Made by a program: the position numbers and the translations under genes. A stretch of DNA of 64,000 nucleotides from positions 186,001 to 250,000 of the forward strand of contig NZ_SMZY01000004.1 of the NCBI RefSeq assembly GCF_004358755.1, read 5' to 3'. The stretch comes from Peribacillus frigoritolerans. GTDB lineage: Bacteria; Bacillota; Bacilli; Bacillales; Bacillaceae. The notes under the pieces were generated by a model. That model saw only the letters and a program-made list of their open reading frames with translations. It had not been told where the DNA came from and made no database searches. Every line of letters begins with the position of its first letter. Position 1 is the stretch's first letter. Of this stretch, positions 25,966 to 34,604 are shown one piece after another.

Positions 25966-25981
25966 ATGTAAACGCATACAT
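25966..25981. promoter_or_regulatory. cre box upstream of cstA
   Basis: ATGTAAACGCATACAT fits WTGNAANCGNWNNCAW at every position. A TATACT hexamer just upstream could be the -10, placing the box at the transcription start, a repressing position for CcpA. Confidence 0.75.
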
Positions 25982-26006
25982 TATTGATTATTCAAGGAGG
26001 GTTCCT

Positions 26007-27458
26007 ATGTATACATTTCTGGCAGGTGTTGTCCTTTTAATTGTTGGTTATTTTACGTACGGTAAATTTGTTGAAAAAGTGTTCGGTGTAAACGAGGGCA
26101 GAACGACTCCTGCCTTTACTCATCAGGACGGTGTTGATTACCTGCCGATGAACACGAAAAAAAATTCATTGATTCAGCTGCTGAATATTGCTGGTGTAGG
26201 TCCGATTTTCGGCCCAATTATGGGAGCGCTTTATGGGCCGGTTGCCTTCCTCTGGATCGTGTTCGGCTGTATATTTGCAGGAGCCGTGCATGACTATTTA
26301 ACAGGCATGATCTCTATTCGCAACCGAGGGGCTCATTTACCTGAGCTTGCCGGTAAGTTTTTAGGAAAAGTGATGAAGCATGTTGTAAACGCATTCGCGA
26401 TTCTTTTGCTTTTATTAGTAGGAACCGTGTTTGTTACAGCACCAGCCGGGCTGCTTTACAGTTTAATGAACGGCTGGGCAACAATGGGACTTATCCTTGC
26501 AGCAATCTTTATTTACTATATCTTGGCGACATTGCTTCCTATCGATAAAATCATCGGAAGATTCTATCCGATCTTTGGCGCATTGCTTTTAATCAGTGCG
26601 ATTGGTGTTGGCGGAGGTTTGGTCGTTACAGGCGCTCCAATTCCAGAGCTTACGCTTGCTAATCTTCACCCTGATAATATTCCAATCTTTCCATTGCTGT
26701 TCTTGACGATTTCCTGCGGGGCGCTGTCTGGCTTCCATGCTACGCAAACGCCGATTATCTCAAGAACAACTCAAAATGAAAGACAGGGACGCAAGATTTT
26801 CTACGGCATGATGATTGCTGAAGGTGTCATTGCGATGATTTGGGCTGCTGCAGCAATGAGCTTATTTGACGGCGGCACAGGCTTGAACGAGCTGCTTGCA
26901 GAAGGCGGACCTGGGGCAGTAGTAAGTGAAGCTTCTACTCTTATGCTTGGAGCAATCGGAGGAACACTTGCCGTACTTGGCGTTATTATCCTGCCGATTA
27001 CATCAGGAGACACGGCTTTCCGAAGTGCACGTATGATTATTGCTGATTACTTCAATATTTCTCAAAAGAAAATGTCAAGCCGTTTATGGATTGCACTTCC
27101 ATTGTTCGTCATCTCTTTTGCTCTGACAAAAATTGATTTCACGATTCTATGGAGATACTTCTCATGGGCAAACCAATCGACAGCCGTTATTGCGCTTTGG
27201 GTTGGCACCATGTACCTTTTCATCGCCAAGAAAAACTACTGGATTGCCATGATTCCGGGAATTTTCATGACGATGGTAACGGTGACTTACATCTTGAATG
27301 CACCAATCGGATTCGGATTATCAATGACAACATCCTACATTGGGGCAGCTATTGCTACGATTGCGGTTATCGTTACTTTCTATATCGCAGCTAAGAAAGC
27401 AAGAGCCAATAACCTTCCACTTGAAGATGACGTTTCAGGCTGGAAGCAGGTATCATAA
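26007..27458 (+). CDS. cstA: CstA-family carbon starvation / pyruvate transporter
   Basis: A 483-residue polytopic membrane protein of the CstA family (about 13-14 hydrophobic segments), shorter than the 700-residue E. coli CstA but typical for Gram-positives. Segments include VGPIFGPIMGALYGP and GCIFAGAVHDYLTGMISIRNRG near residue 85, and GFHATQTPIISRTTQNERQGR near 250. E. coli homologues import pyruvate or peptides; with a lytST pair beside it, as in the BtsSR-BtsT system, pyruvate is the likely substrate. ATG follows AAGGAGG by six bases. Controlled by candidate CcpA and LytT sites. Confidence 0.92.
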   Translation: MYTFLAGVVLLIVGYFTYGKFVEKVFGVNEGRTTPAFTHQDGVDYLPMNTKKNSLIQLLNIAGVGPIFGPIMGALYGPVAFLWIVFGCIFAGAVHDYLTGMISIRNRGAHLPELAGKFLGKVMKHVVNAFAILLLLLVGTVFVTAPAGLLYSLMNGWATMGLILAAIFIYYILATLLPIDKIIGRFYPIFGALLLISAIGVGGGLVVTGAPIPELTLANLHPDNIPIFPLLFLTISCGALSGFHATQTPIISRTTQNERQGRKIFYGMMIAEGVIAMIWAAAAMSLFDGGTGLNELLAEGGPGAVVSEASTLMLGAIGGTLAVLGVIILPITSGDTAFRSARMIIADYFNISQKKMSSRLWIALPLFVISFALTKIDFTILWRYFSWANQSTAVIALWVGTMYLFIAKKNYWIAMIPGIFMTMVTVTYILNAPIGFGLSMTTSYIGAAIATIAVIVTFYIAAKKARANNLPLEDDVSGWKQVS

Positions 27459-27607
27459 TGGGCTGCTGCAGTCCGAATTTCAGGCAAACAGTTAATGAGG
27501 AAGAAGAAAAGCTGAATCGCAAGGGAACAGATCGTGCTCCATTGCGATTGAAAATTGCAGGAAGTTTGGTGATCGCAGGCGGGATACTTGCTGTGATCCT
27601 TACGTAA
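27458..27607 (+). CDS. Small membrane protein coupled to cstA
   Basis: A 49-residue protein starting MGCCSPNFRQTV, with a charged middle (EEEEKLNRKG) and a C-terminal membrane helix (IAGSLVIAGGILAVILT). Its ATG overlaps the cstA stop (TAATG), which indicates translational coupling. It lies before the terminator of the cstA transcript. It differs from YbdD/YjiX, the small partner of CstA in enterobacteria, but occupies the same place, so an accessory role in transport is plausible. The Cys pair near the N-terminus may bind metal or be acylated. Confidence 0.7.
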   Translation: MGCCSPNFRQTVNEEEEKLNRKGTDRAPLRLKIAGSLVIAGGILAVILT

Positions 27608-27643
27608 AAAAGCAGGAACCAATAACGGTTCCTGCTTTTTTCA
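27607..27643. terminator. Bidirectional terminator between cstA and telA
   Basis: AAAAAAGCAGGAACC, six-base loop, GGTTCCTGCTTTTTT. It serves both converging transcripts. Confidence 0.93.
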
Positions 27644-28690
27644 TGCCTGAAGCTTCTGCTTTAGTTCGCTTTCTCTTGCCATAATCTCAGCTTCTGTTTC
27701 CTCGCGTTTGTTTTTTCCGTCCACATGGATTCTCATCGTTTCCTGTATGGAAGCCTGAAGGTTTTCTTGTATTTCTTTCAGCGTATCTAAATCAAACATG
27801 CTGCGCTTCGCTCCGCTAATGACCGCGGCCTGCTTTTGATAGAGTTCATTTGTTGGCTCAGAAATCTTCCTTCCAGCATCTGCAGCGCTCTTTTGTCTGA
27901 TCAGAGTCAGTGCAATGGACACCTGATTCTTCCAAAGCGGAATGGCTGTTACGAGGGAGGATTGAATTTTTTCAGCCAGCTTTTGATTTGTTTTTTGAAT
28001 CATGCGAATTTGAGGTGCACTTTGAATAGTTATTTCCCTGCTGATTTTCAAGTCATACAGCCTCTGATCCAATTGATCTGCAAATTGAAGAAGATCCTCC
28101 AATTCCTGCTGCTTCATAGGATCACTCGAATCTGCATTTTCTCTTTTAAGTTCAGGAATGGTTTTGTTGTGCAGTTCCTCAAGCTTCATTTCTCCTGCTG
28201 CAATGTACACATTCAGTGAGTGAAAATAGTCTTTGTTATTGTCATAAAGTCTATCTAGCATCACAATATCAGATAAGAGCATATTTTTGCTGCGCTCAAG
28301 TCTTACGCTGATTCTGTCAATCTGTGCCCCTGTTTTATGAAATCTGGAGAGGACTTCCTGAATGGATTTCTTTCGTTTACCAAACAGACGCGCTAAAAAT
28401 GAGGTTTCTTCCTGCTGTAAATCGTCAGGACGAACCTCATTCAGGTTTTTCATGAATTCGTCGAGGATTTCGCCAACCTGCCCGATATCCTTTCGCTGCA
28501 CCTGCTCAAGCATGACAGTTGAGAAAGCTAACAGCTTGGATTGTGCAGGCAGTCCGAATGCTACTAATAACGCATGGTTTTTGGGGTTAATCTGTTTGGC
28601 CAGCTCGTGTGCCCTTATTTTTTCCTCTTCAGAAAGCACGTCAATTAGCCGGGCTGTGTTTATTTGCTGAAAAAAATCAATTTCATTCAT
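27641..28690 (-). CDS. TelA/YaaN family protein (toxic anion resistance family)
   Basis: A 349-residue soluble, mostly helical protein of the TelA family, known as YaaN in B. subtilis. Signatures include FLARLFGKRKKSIQEVLSRF near residue 105 and KISREITIQSAPQIRMIQKTNQKLAEKIQSS in pieces near residue 220, with ALTLIRQKSAADAGRKISE later. Members are linked to tellurite or cell-envelope stress resistance; biochemical activity is unclear. Its ATG overlaps the xpaC stop, as in the xpaC-yaaN pair of B. subtilis. Confidence 0.88.
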   Translation of the reverse strand: MNEIDFFQQINTARLIDVLSEEEKIRAHELAKQINPKNHALLVAFGLPAQSKLLAFSTVMLEQVQRKDIGQVGEILDEFMKNLNEVRPDDLQQEETSFLARLFGKRKKSIQEVLSRFHKTGAQIDRISVRLERSKNMLLSDIVMLDRLYDNNKDYFHSLNVYIAAGEMKLEELHNKTIPELKRENADSSDPMKQQELEDLLQFADQLDQRLYDLKISREITIQSAPQIRMIQKTNQKLAEKIQSSLVTAIPLWKNQVSIALTLIRQKSAADAGRKISEPTNELYQKQAAVISGAKRSMFDLDTLKEIQENLQASIQETMRIHVDGKNKREETEAEIMARESELKQKLQA

Positions 28691-29346
28691 TTAAATTTCC
28701 GGCTTTCATCAAGATGTTTCGTGTCTTGATTCGTTTTAATGGAATGTTTGGCTACATCGATTTCAAGATTAAGCTCATCGACATCATCCTGTACCATTGA
28801 GTACAAATCCTGTTCAATCAGACGCGTCAAATCGTTTAATGTTTTTCTCGTTTCATTTAATGATTTCTCAAGCTCCCAATTTCTCTTAGGCTGTGAGGAC
28901 AGGAAAACGTATTTCTCAGCGAGCATCACAGCCGAATCCAAATGAGAAAAGAAAAATTTCTCCGCTTTGTAAAAACGTCTCGGCTCTCTTATTGTTAAGC
29001 TGTAAATTCTTCTGGCAACACGCACAAGCTCGATTCGCTCTTTTAAAGAAGGAAGATGGCGAATAGTTAAAAGCGTCTTCTGCAGGCGGGCCATCTTAGG
29101 CTTCGCTTCCTCAAGCTGTTTTTTAATGTATTTATAATCTTTGCGGGTAAGGGAATTTTTCTTTAAAAACCTGGAGTTCATACTCACTGAAGCAATTGAA
29201 TAAGCAGAGGCTCCACCTGCGAGCGAATAAGCAGCTGCCGCTAATAAAGGCTGATCAAAACCGATTAAACTCACAGTCCCGACTGTCCCTGCAGCCGGAA
29301 TGGCCGCAAGCATCCGGACACTGAATGCCACAAAGGGATTCATCAT
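28687..29346 (-). CDS. xpaC: XpaC-like 5-bromo-4-chloroindolyl phosphate hydrolysis family protein
   Basis: About 219 residues. Two hydrophobic segments lie near residues 7-27 and 30-50, followed by a long basic helical cytoplasmic region. The order XpaC then TelA with overlapping genes matches B. subtilis xpaC-yaaN, which supports the call. The family name comes from a plate phenotype; a true phosphatase activity is doubtful. ATG follows AGGAG by eight bases. It lies upstream of nothing else on this strand and is separated from the gas vesicle operon by a terminator. Confidence 0.8.
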   Translation of the reverse strand: MMNPFVAFSVRMLAAIPAAGTVGTVSLIGFDQPLLAAAAYSLAGGASAYSIASVSMNSRFLKKNSLTRKDYKYIKKQLEEAKPKMARLQKTLLTIRHLPSLKERIELVRVARRIYSLTIREPRRFYKAEKFFFSHLDSAVMLAEKYVFLSSQPKRNWELEKSLNETRKTLNDLTRLIEQDLYSMVQDDVDELNLEIDVAKHSIKTNQDTKHLDESRKFK

Positions 29347-29565
29347 CAATCGACTCCTAACATAAAGTCTCTATTTTAATACGTATGTATATAGGAAGGG
29401 GTTTCAGTCCTGGCGGGATAAAAATGGAAAATAATCCTTTATCATTAATATACATCATTGCTGCCGATTTTTCTATTGGTCGGCAATAGTAGGAGATATA
29501 GGGCTTGAGGCTTAGAGAGGCTGAAGGATGGCACGAGATGTCACTTCAAACCATAGATTTTCTCC

Positions 29566-29602
29566 ATAAAAAAACAGCCGGGAATTGGCTCCCGGCTGTT
29601 TG
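29566..29602 (-). terminator. Gas vesicle operon terminator
   Basis: Minus strand: AACAGCCGGGA, six-base loop, TCCCGGCTGTT, then seven T bases, four bases beyond gvpU. Confidence 0.9.
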
Positions 29603-29605
29603 TAT

Positions 29606-30019
29606 TTATTCTGATTTCTTGCTTGCTGGTCTCGCATCTGAAATTTTCCCAAGGAAAAATCCATTGATTTCGCTTAATTTGCCTCTCCAGAGGATTTGTC
29701 CTTTGGAAGGGGTGGATTTGCTGTCCCCAATATACACTTTCGTGTTTTTCAAATGAATGAAATGGGCTTCAGCATCCCCGTTTGATTCAACGGATTCGCT
29801 TGCAAGAGATAATTGCTCGCTTAACTTCTGTGCGACTTCACTGCCGTCTTCAAACGTTTCACTCAGTGCATCAAAGTATTCCTTAGCGGAAACCATTGTG
29901 CCTGAAATGACGGCACCGTTCACGTTTAACGTGATGTCCAGCGCAAAGCCGTGTTTATTTGAAGCCTGTACAAAGAACTCAAGTACACTGTCTTTTGATG
30001 AGGCTGTTGCTGTACTCAT
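29606..30019 (-). CDS. gvpU: Gas vesicle protein GvpU
   Basis: A 137-residue protein and the last gene of the gas vesicle operon, in the place of B. megaterium gvpU. Hydrophobic-polar pattern DSVLEFFVQASNKHGFALDITLNVNGAVISG suggests a beta-sandwich; the tail FFLGKISDARPASKKS is basic. GvpU has been reported as a phase-separating, non-essential modulator of vesicle clustering in B. megaterium. Start chosen at ATG ten bases after AGGAGG; a GTG two codons upstream is the alternative. Confidence 0.88.
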   Translation of the reverse strand: MSTATASSKDSVLEFFVQASNKHGFALDITLNVNGAVISGTMVSAKEYFDALSETFEDGSEVAQKLSEQLSLASESVESNGDAEAHFIHLKNTKVYIGDSKSTPSKGQILWRGKLSEINGFFLGKISDARPASKKSE

Positions 30020-30046
30020 CTCCACGTCTCCTCCTTTCGCTCTCAG

Positions 30047-30874
30047 TTAAGATGATGTGTCATCGTCGCTGCTTAGAGAAGTATCTTCTGATTCTTCTTC
30101 ATCTTTTTCATTTTTTGCTTTTGCAGATTTTGAAGCCTTAGGCTTTCTTCCGCGTGCTGATTTTTTTTGCGGCTTTTTCACTTCATCTTTGCCATCGTAC
30201 ATCATTTCTTCTTCTTCTTCGTCTTCTTCAATTTCATCATCACTATCATCATCTTCGTCTTCATCTGATTCATCAGATTCAGCCTTTGATTTGCTTGTTT
30301 TCTTCTTGCTTGGTGTTTCTTCTTCCTCTTCGTCGTCCTCTTCATCATCTTCTTCTGTGCTGCTTTGGCCGCTTAATTGGTTCATTTTTTCCTCAAGCTG
30401 CTGAAGACGTTCTTGAAGAGTTTCGTTTTCTTGCTTTAATGCTTCGAAATCTTCATTTGAATTCGAAGATGAAGTTTCTTCTTCTGATGAATGATTCACA
30501 GCTTCTTCTTGATCAGCATCTTCTGACTTCGTTTTGTCTTTTTTGAATAGATTAGTAGCTGATGATTTTAAGCTTGAAGCACCTTGGAATGATTTTTCTT
30601 TTGCTGCTTTTCCAAAGTCTGCAGCTTTGCTTTTTAATTCATCTGTATCAATACGGGCAAGCAGCTTCTTTCCGTTTTCTGGTGTAGCCAGATATCCAAC
30701 TGTTGCTCCAAGGATACTTCCTGCAACTGTGCGTTTGATTGGTGCGCTTCTTCTTGAAGATTTTTCTTGAGTTGATTGCTCTTTATTTGAGTTCTCTTTG
30801 TTCGCGTTCTCTGCTTTCGTATTTCCCTTTTGATTTTCCACCTGTGTGTTGTCTAATTTTGTTTGTTCTGCCAT
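30047..30874 (-). CDS. gvpT: Gas vesicle protein GvpT
   Basis: A 275-residue low-complexity protein. After a Lys/Glu/Asn-rich head it has a short glycine-hydrophobic segment (AGSILGATVGYLATPENGKKLL near residue 53) like that in GvpP, then long Asp/Glu/Ser-rich stretches and a Lys-rich tail with KKPQKKSARGRKPKASKSAK. A coiled-coil piece (ENETLQERLQQLEEKMNQL) lies near residue 155. Position matches gvpT of B. megaterium. It is non-structural and its function is unclear. ATG follows GGAGGG by seven bases. Confidence 0.85.
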   Translation of the reverse strand: MAEQTKLDNTQVENQKGNTKAENANKENSNKEQSTQEKSSRRSAPIKRTVAGSILGATVGYLATPENGKKLLARIDTDELKSKAADFGKAAKEKSFQGASSLKSSATNLFKKDKTKSEDADQEEAVNHSSEEETSSSNSNEDFEALKQENETLQERLQQLEEKMNQLSGQSSTEEDDEEDDEEEEETPSKKKTSKSKAESDESDEDEDDDSDDEIEEDEEEEEMMYDGKDEVKKPQKKSARGRKPKASKSAKAKNEKDEEESEDTSLSSDDDTSS

Positions 30875-30888
30875 TGTAAATCCCTCCA

Positions 30889-31221
30889 TTATTTTAGTTG
30901 GTTAGCTGTATTTAAACGATTTGAGCCAAGCTGATTTTCAAGCAGCTCTAATCGTTCATTCAATTTCTTGTTTTCTTCTTCCAGTGCTTTTGTGTTGTTA
31001 TTCTCCGCTTTGGAGCTTAGATAAGGATCATTCTCCCACCAGTCCATGCCGATTTCTTTTGCTTTATCAACAGAAGCGACAATGAGGCGGATTTTAATTG
31101 TCAGCAGTTCGACATCCGCAATTCCGACGGTAATATCGCCTGCGATGACGACCCCTTTATCCAAAATCTTTTCAAGTACATCTACAATCGAGCTCGATTG
31201 TCCAGTAGTTTGGACTGCCAT
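30889..31221 (-). CDS. gvpJ: Gas vesicle protein GvpJ
   Basis: A 110-residue GvpA-family paralogue. The GvpA core is clear: IVDVLEKILDKGVVIAGDITVGIADVELLTIKIRLIVASVDKA, in two helix-strand-strand-helix halves. A C-terminal extension of about 45 residues is helical and charged (NTKALEEENKKLNERLELLENQL). GvpJ is a minor shell or nucleation component. ATG at 31221 follows GGAGGG. It stands between gvpK and gvpT as in B. megaterium. Confidence 0.93.
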   Translation of the reverse strand: MAVQTTGQSSSIVDVLEKILDKGVVIAGDITVGIADVELLTIKIRLIVASVDKAKEIGMDWWENDPYLSSKAENNNTKALEEENKKLNERLELLENQLGSNRLNTANQLK

Positions 31222-31250
31222 TACATGTCCCTCCAAGTGGCCGCGTTAGG

Positions 31251-31535
31251 TTATAACAAGCTGCCTAAAGGACCGAGATCTATATTCAAATCTTCGGCAT
31301 CAAGGCCAAAGACTTCTTTCAATTCTTCCATTTTTTCTTCAAGGTTCATCAGGGCAACACCCAGATTTTCAATTTGCTCGTCCGTCAGCATTCCGCCCTC
31401 CACCCGCCGCATCGCATGACGTTCGACAATTTGCCGGAGAAGTTCAACGACTGTCAGGACTAGCTGCGCAAGTCCGTGTTCGGCATTGTCAGGATCAAGC
31501 TGGATTCTACCATTTGTTTGGCTGGCCTGTTGCAT
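31251..31535 (-). CDS. gvpK: Gas vesicle protein GvpK
   Basis: A 94-residue member of the GvpK family, with LAQLVLTVVELLRQIVERHAMRRVEGG and LTDEQIENLGVALMNLEEKM, both typical. It is an essential accessory protein for vesicle assembly. It overlaps the end of gvpS by 29 bases, with GGAGGAG placed inside gvpS. It ends DLNIDLGPLGSLL, also characteristic. Confidence 0.94.
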   Translation of the reverse strand: MQQASQTNGRIQLDPDNAEHGLAQLVLTVVELLRQIVERHAMRRVEGGMLTDEQIENLGVALMNLEEKMEELKEVFGLDAEDLNIDLGPLGSLL

Positions 31536-31776
31536 CAACTAACTCCTCCCTCTGCTTATCGAATTGATCCGATGTGACGGGCTTCCGGTTGCCTGCTTTT
31601 GATTGAACAAGCGTTTCAACTGAAGCAATCAGCACCCTCAGATCCAAATACACAAGATCTACACCTGCTATCGAAATGATTAAATCACCTTTGATCGCCA
31701 CACCCTTGTCGAGAATGACATCTAAAATATCAATAAGTGCTATATCCTTGTTTTCTACTGATTCTCTAAGAGACAT
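31507..31776 (-). CDS. gvpS: Gas vesicle protein GvpS
   Basis: An 89-residue GvpA-family paralogue (ALIDILDVILDKGVAIKGDLIISIAGVDLVYLDLRVLIASVETL). Like GvpJ it keeps the shell-protein core but has Lys-Gly-Asp in place of the Asp-Ala-Phe found in GvpA, and is thought to be a minor or nucleating component. It is 18 bases from gvpL and overlaps gvpK. Confidence 0.92.
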   Translation of the reverse strand: MSLRESVENKDIALIDILDVILDKGVAIKGDLIISIAGVDLVYLDLRVLIASVETLVQSKAGNRKPVTSDQFDKQREELVDATGQPNKW

Positions 31777-31794
31777 CTGTCAGATCCCTCACTT

Positions 31795-32604
31795 CTATGA
31801 AAAACTGGAGAAATGGTACGCCGGCCATGGGCCTGTAGCTTCGAATCTCCAGCCAGTGCCGCCAAGTTCCTGTTCAAACTGCTTCATTTCTTCCAGAAAA
31901 CTCTCCACATTCGGAATCGGAAGAAGAAATACGCTGTTCCAGGCCATGTTTTCTTTTAGACCTGTAACATCTTTGCTCCAATTTTTCTTAATAGCTGCGT
32001 GAAGCGAATGCTCCTTCAGCTTTTCATGCACTTGTTCACAAACTCGATTCTTTTCATTTTCAAGCTCATTCTCAATCAGCTTATCAATCTTCTTCTTTTC
32101 GAAAAATTGTCTTCCGCGGGGAAGTTCACTTATTTCCTGCTTCTTCGCTTCAATCGCTTCATTATTTTCACTTACCTGCTTCTTCAGCTCATTATCATCT
32201 GAATAGATTTTCACATTCCATTCTTCATTTCCCTTAAGCTTAGAAAGAGTTTCTTCAATCCTTGTTTGATTGGATTGAATGGTTTGCTGCAGGCTTTCTT
32301 CATTTTTATAAATCGTGCAAAACTTCAGCGGAATGATCGTAAAGCTTTTATAAAGGGCAGCAACCGTTTCATGATGATGGAACGCTTTTTCTTGCAGCCA
32401 ATCCATATCACTGTCGATCTTATCTTTAATGGCTTCTTCTGAATAATGATCAGAATCCAGTTTGCAAACAACTGCGGTGACATTGTCGATCGGAATGGTG
32501 TACAGCTTTCGTTCACCATCAAAGCCTGTGAAAGATGGAAACGATTGATGTGCTGCCGCTTCTTCAGTTGGAATCAATCCATATAAATAAATCAAATCGC
32601 CCAT
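31795..32604 (-). CDS. gvpL: Gas vesicle protein GvpL (GvpL/GvpF family)
   Basis: A 269-residue member of the GvpF/GvpL family. It begins LIYLYGLIPTEEAAAHQSF, and the closing WRFEATGPWPAYHFSSF carries the GPWPxYxF signature at the end of the second domain. A helical hairpin rich in Lys/Glu lies near residues 145-200. It is an accessory protein that binds GvpA during assembly. It lies four bases from gvpG. Confidence 0.93.
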   Translation of the reverse strand: MGDLIYLYGLIPTEEAAAHQSFPSFTGFDGERKLYTIPIDNVTAVVCKLDSDHYSEEAIKDKIDSDMDWLQEKAFHHHETVAALYKSFTIIPLKFCTIYKNEESLQQTIQSNQTRIEETLSKLKGNEEWNVKIYSDDNELKKQVSENNEAIEAKKQEISELPRGRQFFEKKKIDKLIENELENEKNRVCEQVHEKLKEHSLHAAIKKNWSKDVTGLKENMAWNSVFLLPIPNVESFLEEMKQFEQELGGTGWRFEATGPWPAYHFSSFS

Positions 32605-32608
32605 CTGC

Positions 32609-32872
32609 TTATCCCTCGTCTCTTGGTTTCGTCAGCTTATCCCACTCTTCCATTTCCCTGCGCTTGGCGATTTCATATCTCATCAAAAGCTCATCTTCTT
32701 TTTCTTGAAAAGCTTTCTCTGGAATCTCGCCAAGCTCAAACATCATTTGGAGCTGGATCAATTTTTGCTGAATGGTTGGAAGATCATATAACTCTTTCTC
32801 TGCTTCTTCCTGAACCTTTTGCCCGATTTTAACTACGAGATTCATTGGCGCGGTAACCAACTTATGAATCAT
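32609..32872 (-). CDS. gvpG: Gas vesicle protein GvpG
   Basis: An 87-residue helical, charged protein of the GvpG family with LVTAPMNLVVKIGQKVQEEAEKEL and IQQKLIQLQMMFELGEIPEKAF. It is an assembly factor always found near gvpF and gvpL. The gap to gvpF is one base, so translation is coupled. Confidence 0.92.
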   Translation of the reverse strand: MIHKLVTAPMNLVVKIGQKVQEEAEKELYDLPTIQQKLIQLQMMFELGEIPEKAFQEKEDELLMRYEIAKRREMEEWDKLTKPRDEG

Positions 32873-32873
32873 G

Positions 32874-33638
32874 TCAGCTTTCCTCTACTTTTAACCTGAT
32901 GTTCACAAAGTTGTATGCAGGCCATGGACCGCTGTAGTTAAAATCGACTTTATCTTTCCAGTTTTCATGTGCTTCATTAACCCTCTGATCAAATAGCTCT
33001 TCAGAATCACGGTCAATTAAGAATGCTGCGTTTAAAAGCATGGTTTCGCCAGTTGGTTCATTTGCTTTAGCGGCTTCAGCTGCTTCTTCAAGCGGGGTGA
33101 ATACCTCTGCTTTTACTTCGTTCTGCAGATCAGCAAATAATTTCTGAGCAATGCCGCCAAGCTGAATGCGTTCATAGTAACCGGCCGCTTCAGACTTGCC
33201 TTTCACAGATGCGGATATTTTCCCTACCTCTGGATGCTCATTTACTTTTTTCTCAAGCCAATCTTTTTTGCCGATCACTTTCAACCCGACTTCAATCTTG
33301 CCTTTAATTGCCGGGAAAAGCTTTTCAAACTGAGGATACAGATTTTCCAATAGAACTTTCACATCTTCTTTGGATTTAAACACATTCCCGAAACTGATTG
33401 GAATGACTGTATCATTTTTGCTCATAATTTCGGCAACTGCATGCTGATGCATCATTAAATTTTGACGATTCGGATTATAGATTTTCATTGGAACCTCGGC
33501 CGCAACCATCGCTGCATCTTTATAGCGAATCGTAAAGGTTTCCCTCTCTTCGCCTTCAATTTCGACCGTTCCAAAATCGCCATCTTCTGTCGTTTGAATT
33601 CCGCTGAAAATATAAATACCCATTTCTTGTTCACTCAT
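32874..33638 (-). CDS. gvpF: Gas vesicle protein GvpF
   Basis: A 254-residue GvpF/GvpL family protein: MGIYIFSGIQTTEDGDFGTVE at the N-terminus, the central MYQHAVAEIM-like segment (MMHQHAVAEIMSKNDTVIPISFGNVFKS), and the closing VDFNYSGPWPAYNFVNIRL signature. It contacts the shell protein GvpA and prevents aggregation. ATG at 33638 follows GAGGAG by nine bases; a longer frame upstream overlaps gvpN and lacks support. Confidence 0.94.
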   Translation of the reverse strand: MSEQEMGIYIFSGIQTTEDGDFGTVEIEGEERETFTIRYKDAAMVAAEVPMKIYNPNRQNLMMHQHAVAEIMSKNDTVIPISFGNVFKSKEDVKVLLENLYPQFEKLFPAIKGKIEVGLKVIGKKDWLEKKVNEHPEVGKISASVKGKSEAAGYYERIQLGGIAQKLFADLQNEVKAEVFTPLEEAAEAAKANEPTGETMLLNAAFLIDRDSEELFDQRVNEAHENWKDKVDFNYSGPWPAYNFVNIRLKVEES

Positions 33639-33652
33639 TATCAAACACTCCT

Positions 33653-34576
33653 CTAATCCAAGACGTCCATTTTGCTGCATTCATCTATAATTAATTTTTC
33701 TGCATCTGCTTTGGCGTTATCCGAATCAAGGCATCTGCTGATTGGATGACACAAAATATCGATGCATAAGCTTTGAAAATCCTCGTCTTCGCCATCTATT
33801 GGAATATCCTGTTCTGACGCAAGCTTCGCAATCATAATCGAAGCTCTTAGACTAGGACCATTATTCTTATCGTTTGAGCATGCTTCCCGCAAATTCGTAA
33901 CGAGAGTTGTAATCCCTCTTGCTTCGTTTTCTTCTACATCTGTTTTTTCAGCTACGATCATCGTCTCGCGTTCAACATCCTTATAATCGATGAACATTGT
34001 AATCAAGCGATCAAGCAGGGCATCCTGCGTATCATAAACGCCTGCATATTCAGCAGGGTTGCTGGTGAAAATAACTGCGAAATCGGGATGAACCCGGACA
34101 AATGGGTCAGTTAATTTAGAGCCGTATAACGGGAGGACACCTTCTTCTAAAATCGATAAGAAAATATTATTAGTAGTAGGGCGTGATCTGGTGAACTCAT
34201 CATAAATCAGCGTATAACCGTTTTTAACTGCTTCAAGCAGCCGTCCGTCTTTCCACATTTCACTGACACTTTCATCTTTTTTATAAACAGATCTCACATA
34301 CTGATCGACGACCTTTTTACTCGTATACCCTGTAAAATCTCCGATTAAATCTTTGTTATTTAATTCGTGATTTCCGTGCATAAGCATGACCGGCCGTTTT
34401 CTTTTTTTAGCAAGAGCAAGCGCAAGGGAGGTTTTTCCTGCACCTGAGGGGCCTGTAAAATGAACAGAATATCCGGATTTCAAGTATTGCAGCGAACGTT
34501 TGAGAATATCCTTCGTCTCATCGTCCTGTATCAATGCTCTTGCATCTTTTTTTACTTTTTCTTTTAAGACTGTCAT
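33653..34576 (-). CDS. gvpN: Gas vesicle AAA+ ATPase GvpN
   Basis: A 307-residue MoxR-type AAA+ ATPase. Walker A GPSGAGKT at residues 42-49, Walker B YTLIYDEFTRS near residue 122, sensor 1 AVIFTSNPAEYAGV and arginine-finger region DRLITMF follow in order. GvpN is needed for growth of vesicles from small bicones to full cylinders. GGAGG stands eight bases before ATG. It is the only recognisable ATPase in the operon. Confidence 0.96.
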   Translation of the reverse strand: MTVLKEKVKKDARALIQDDETKDILKRSLQYLKSGYSVHFTGPSGAGKTSLALALAKKRKRPVMLMHGNHELNNKDLIGDFTGYTSKKVVDQYVRSVYKKDESVSEMWKDGRLLEAVKNGYTLIYDEFTRSRPTTNNIFLSILEEGVLPLYGSKLTDPFVRVHPDFAVIFTSNPAEYAGVYDTQDALLDRLITMFIDYKDVERETMIVAEKTDVEENEARGITTLVTNLREACSNDKNNGPSLRASIMIAKLASEQDIPIDGEDEDFQSLCIDILCHPISRCLDSDNAKADAEKLIIDECSKMDVLD

Positions 34577-34604
34577 CTTTTCTTGCCTCCTGCCCGCTCA
34601 TCCC

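Noticed and set aside
25786-25977. Minus-strand ORF over the cstA promoter
   Set aside because: It covers the lytT end, a terminator and the cre box; no ribosome site.
30057-30404. Long serine-rich ORF on the plus strand opposite gvpT
   Set aside because: It is the antisense reading of the Asp/Glu-rich tract of gvpT.
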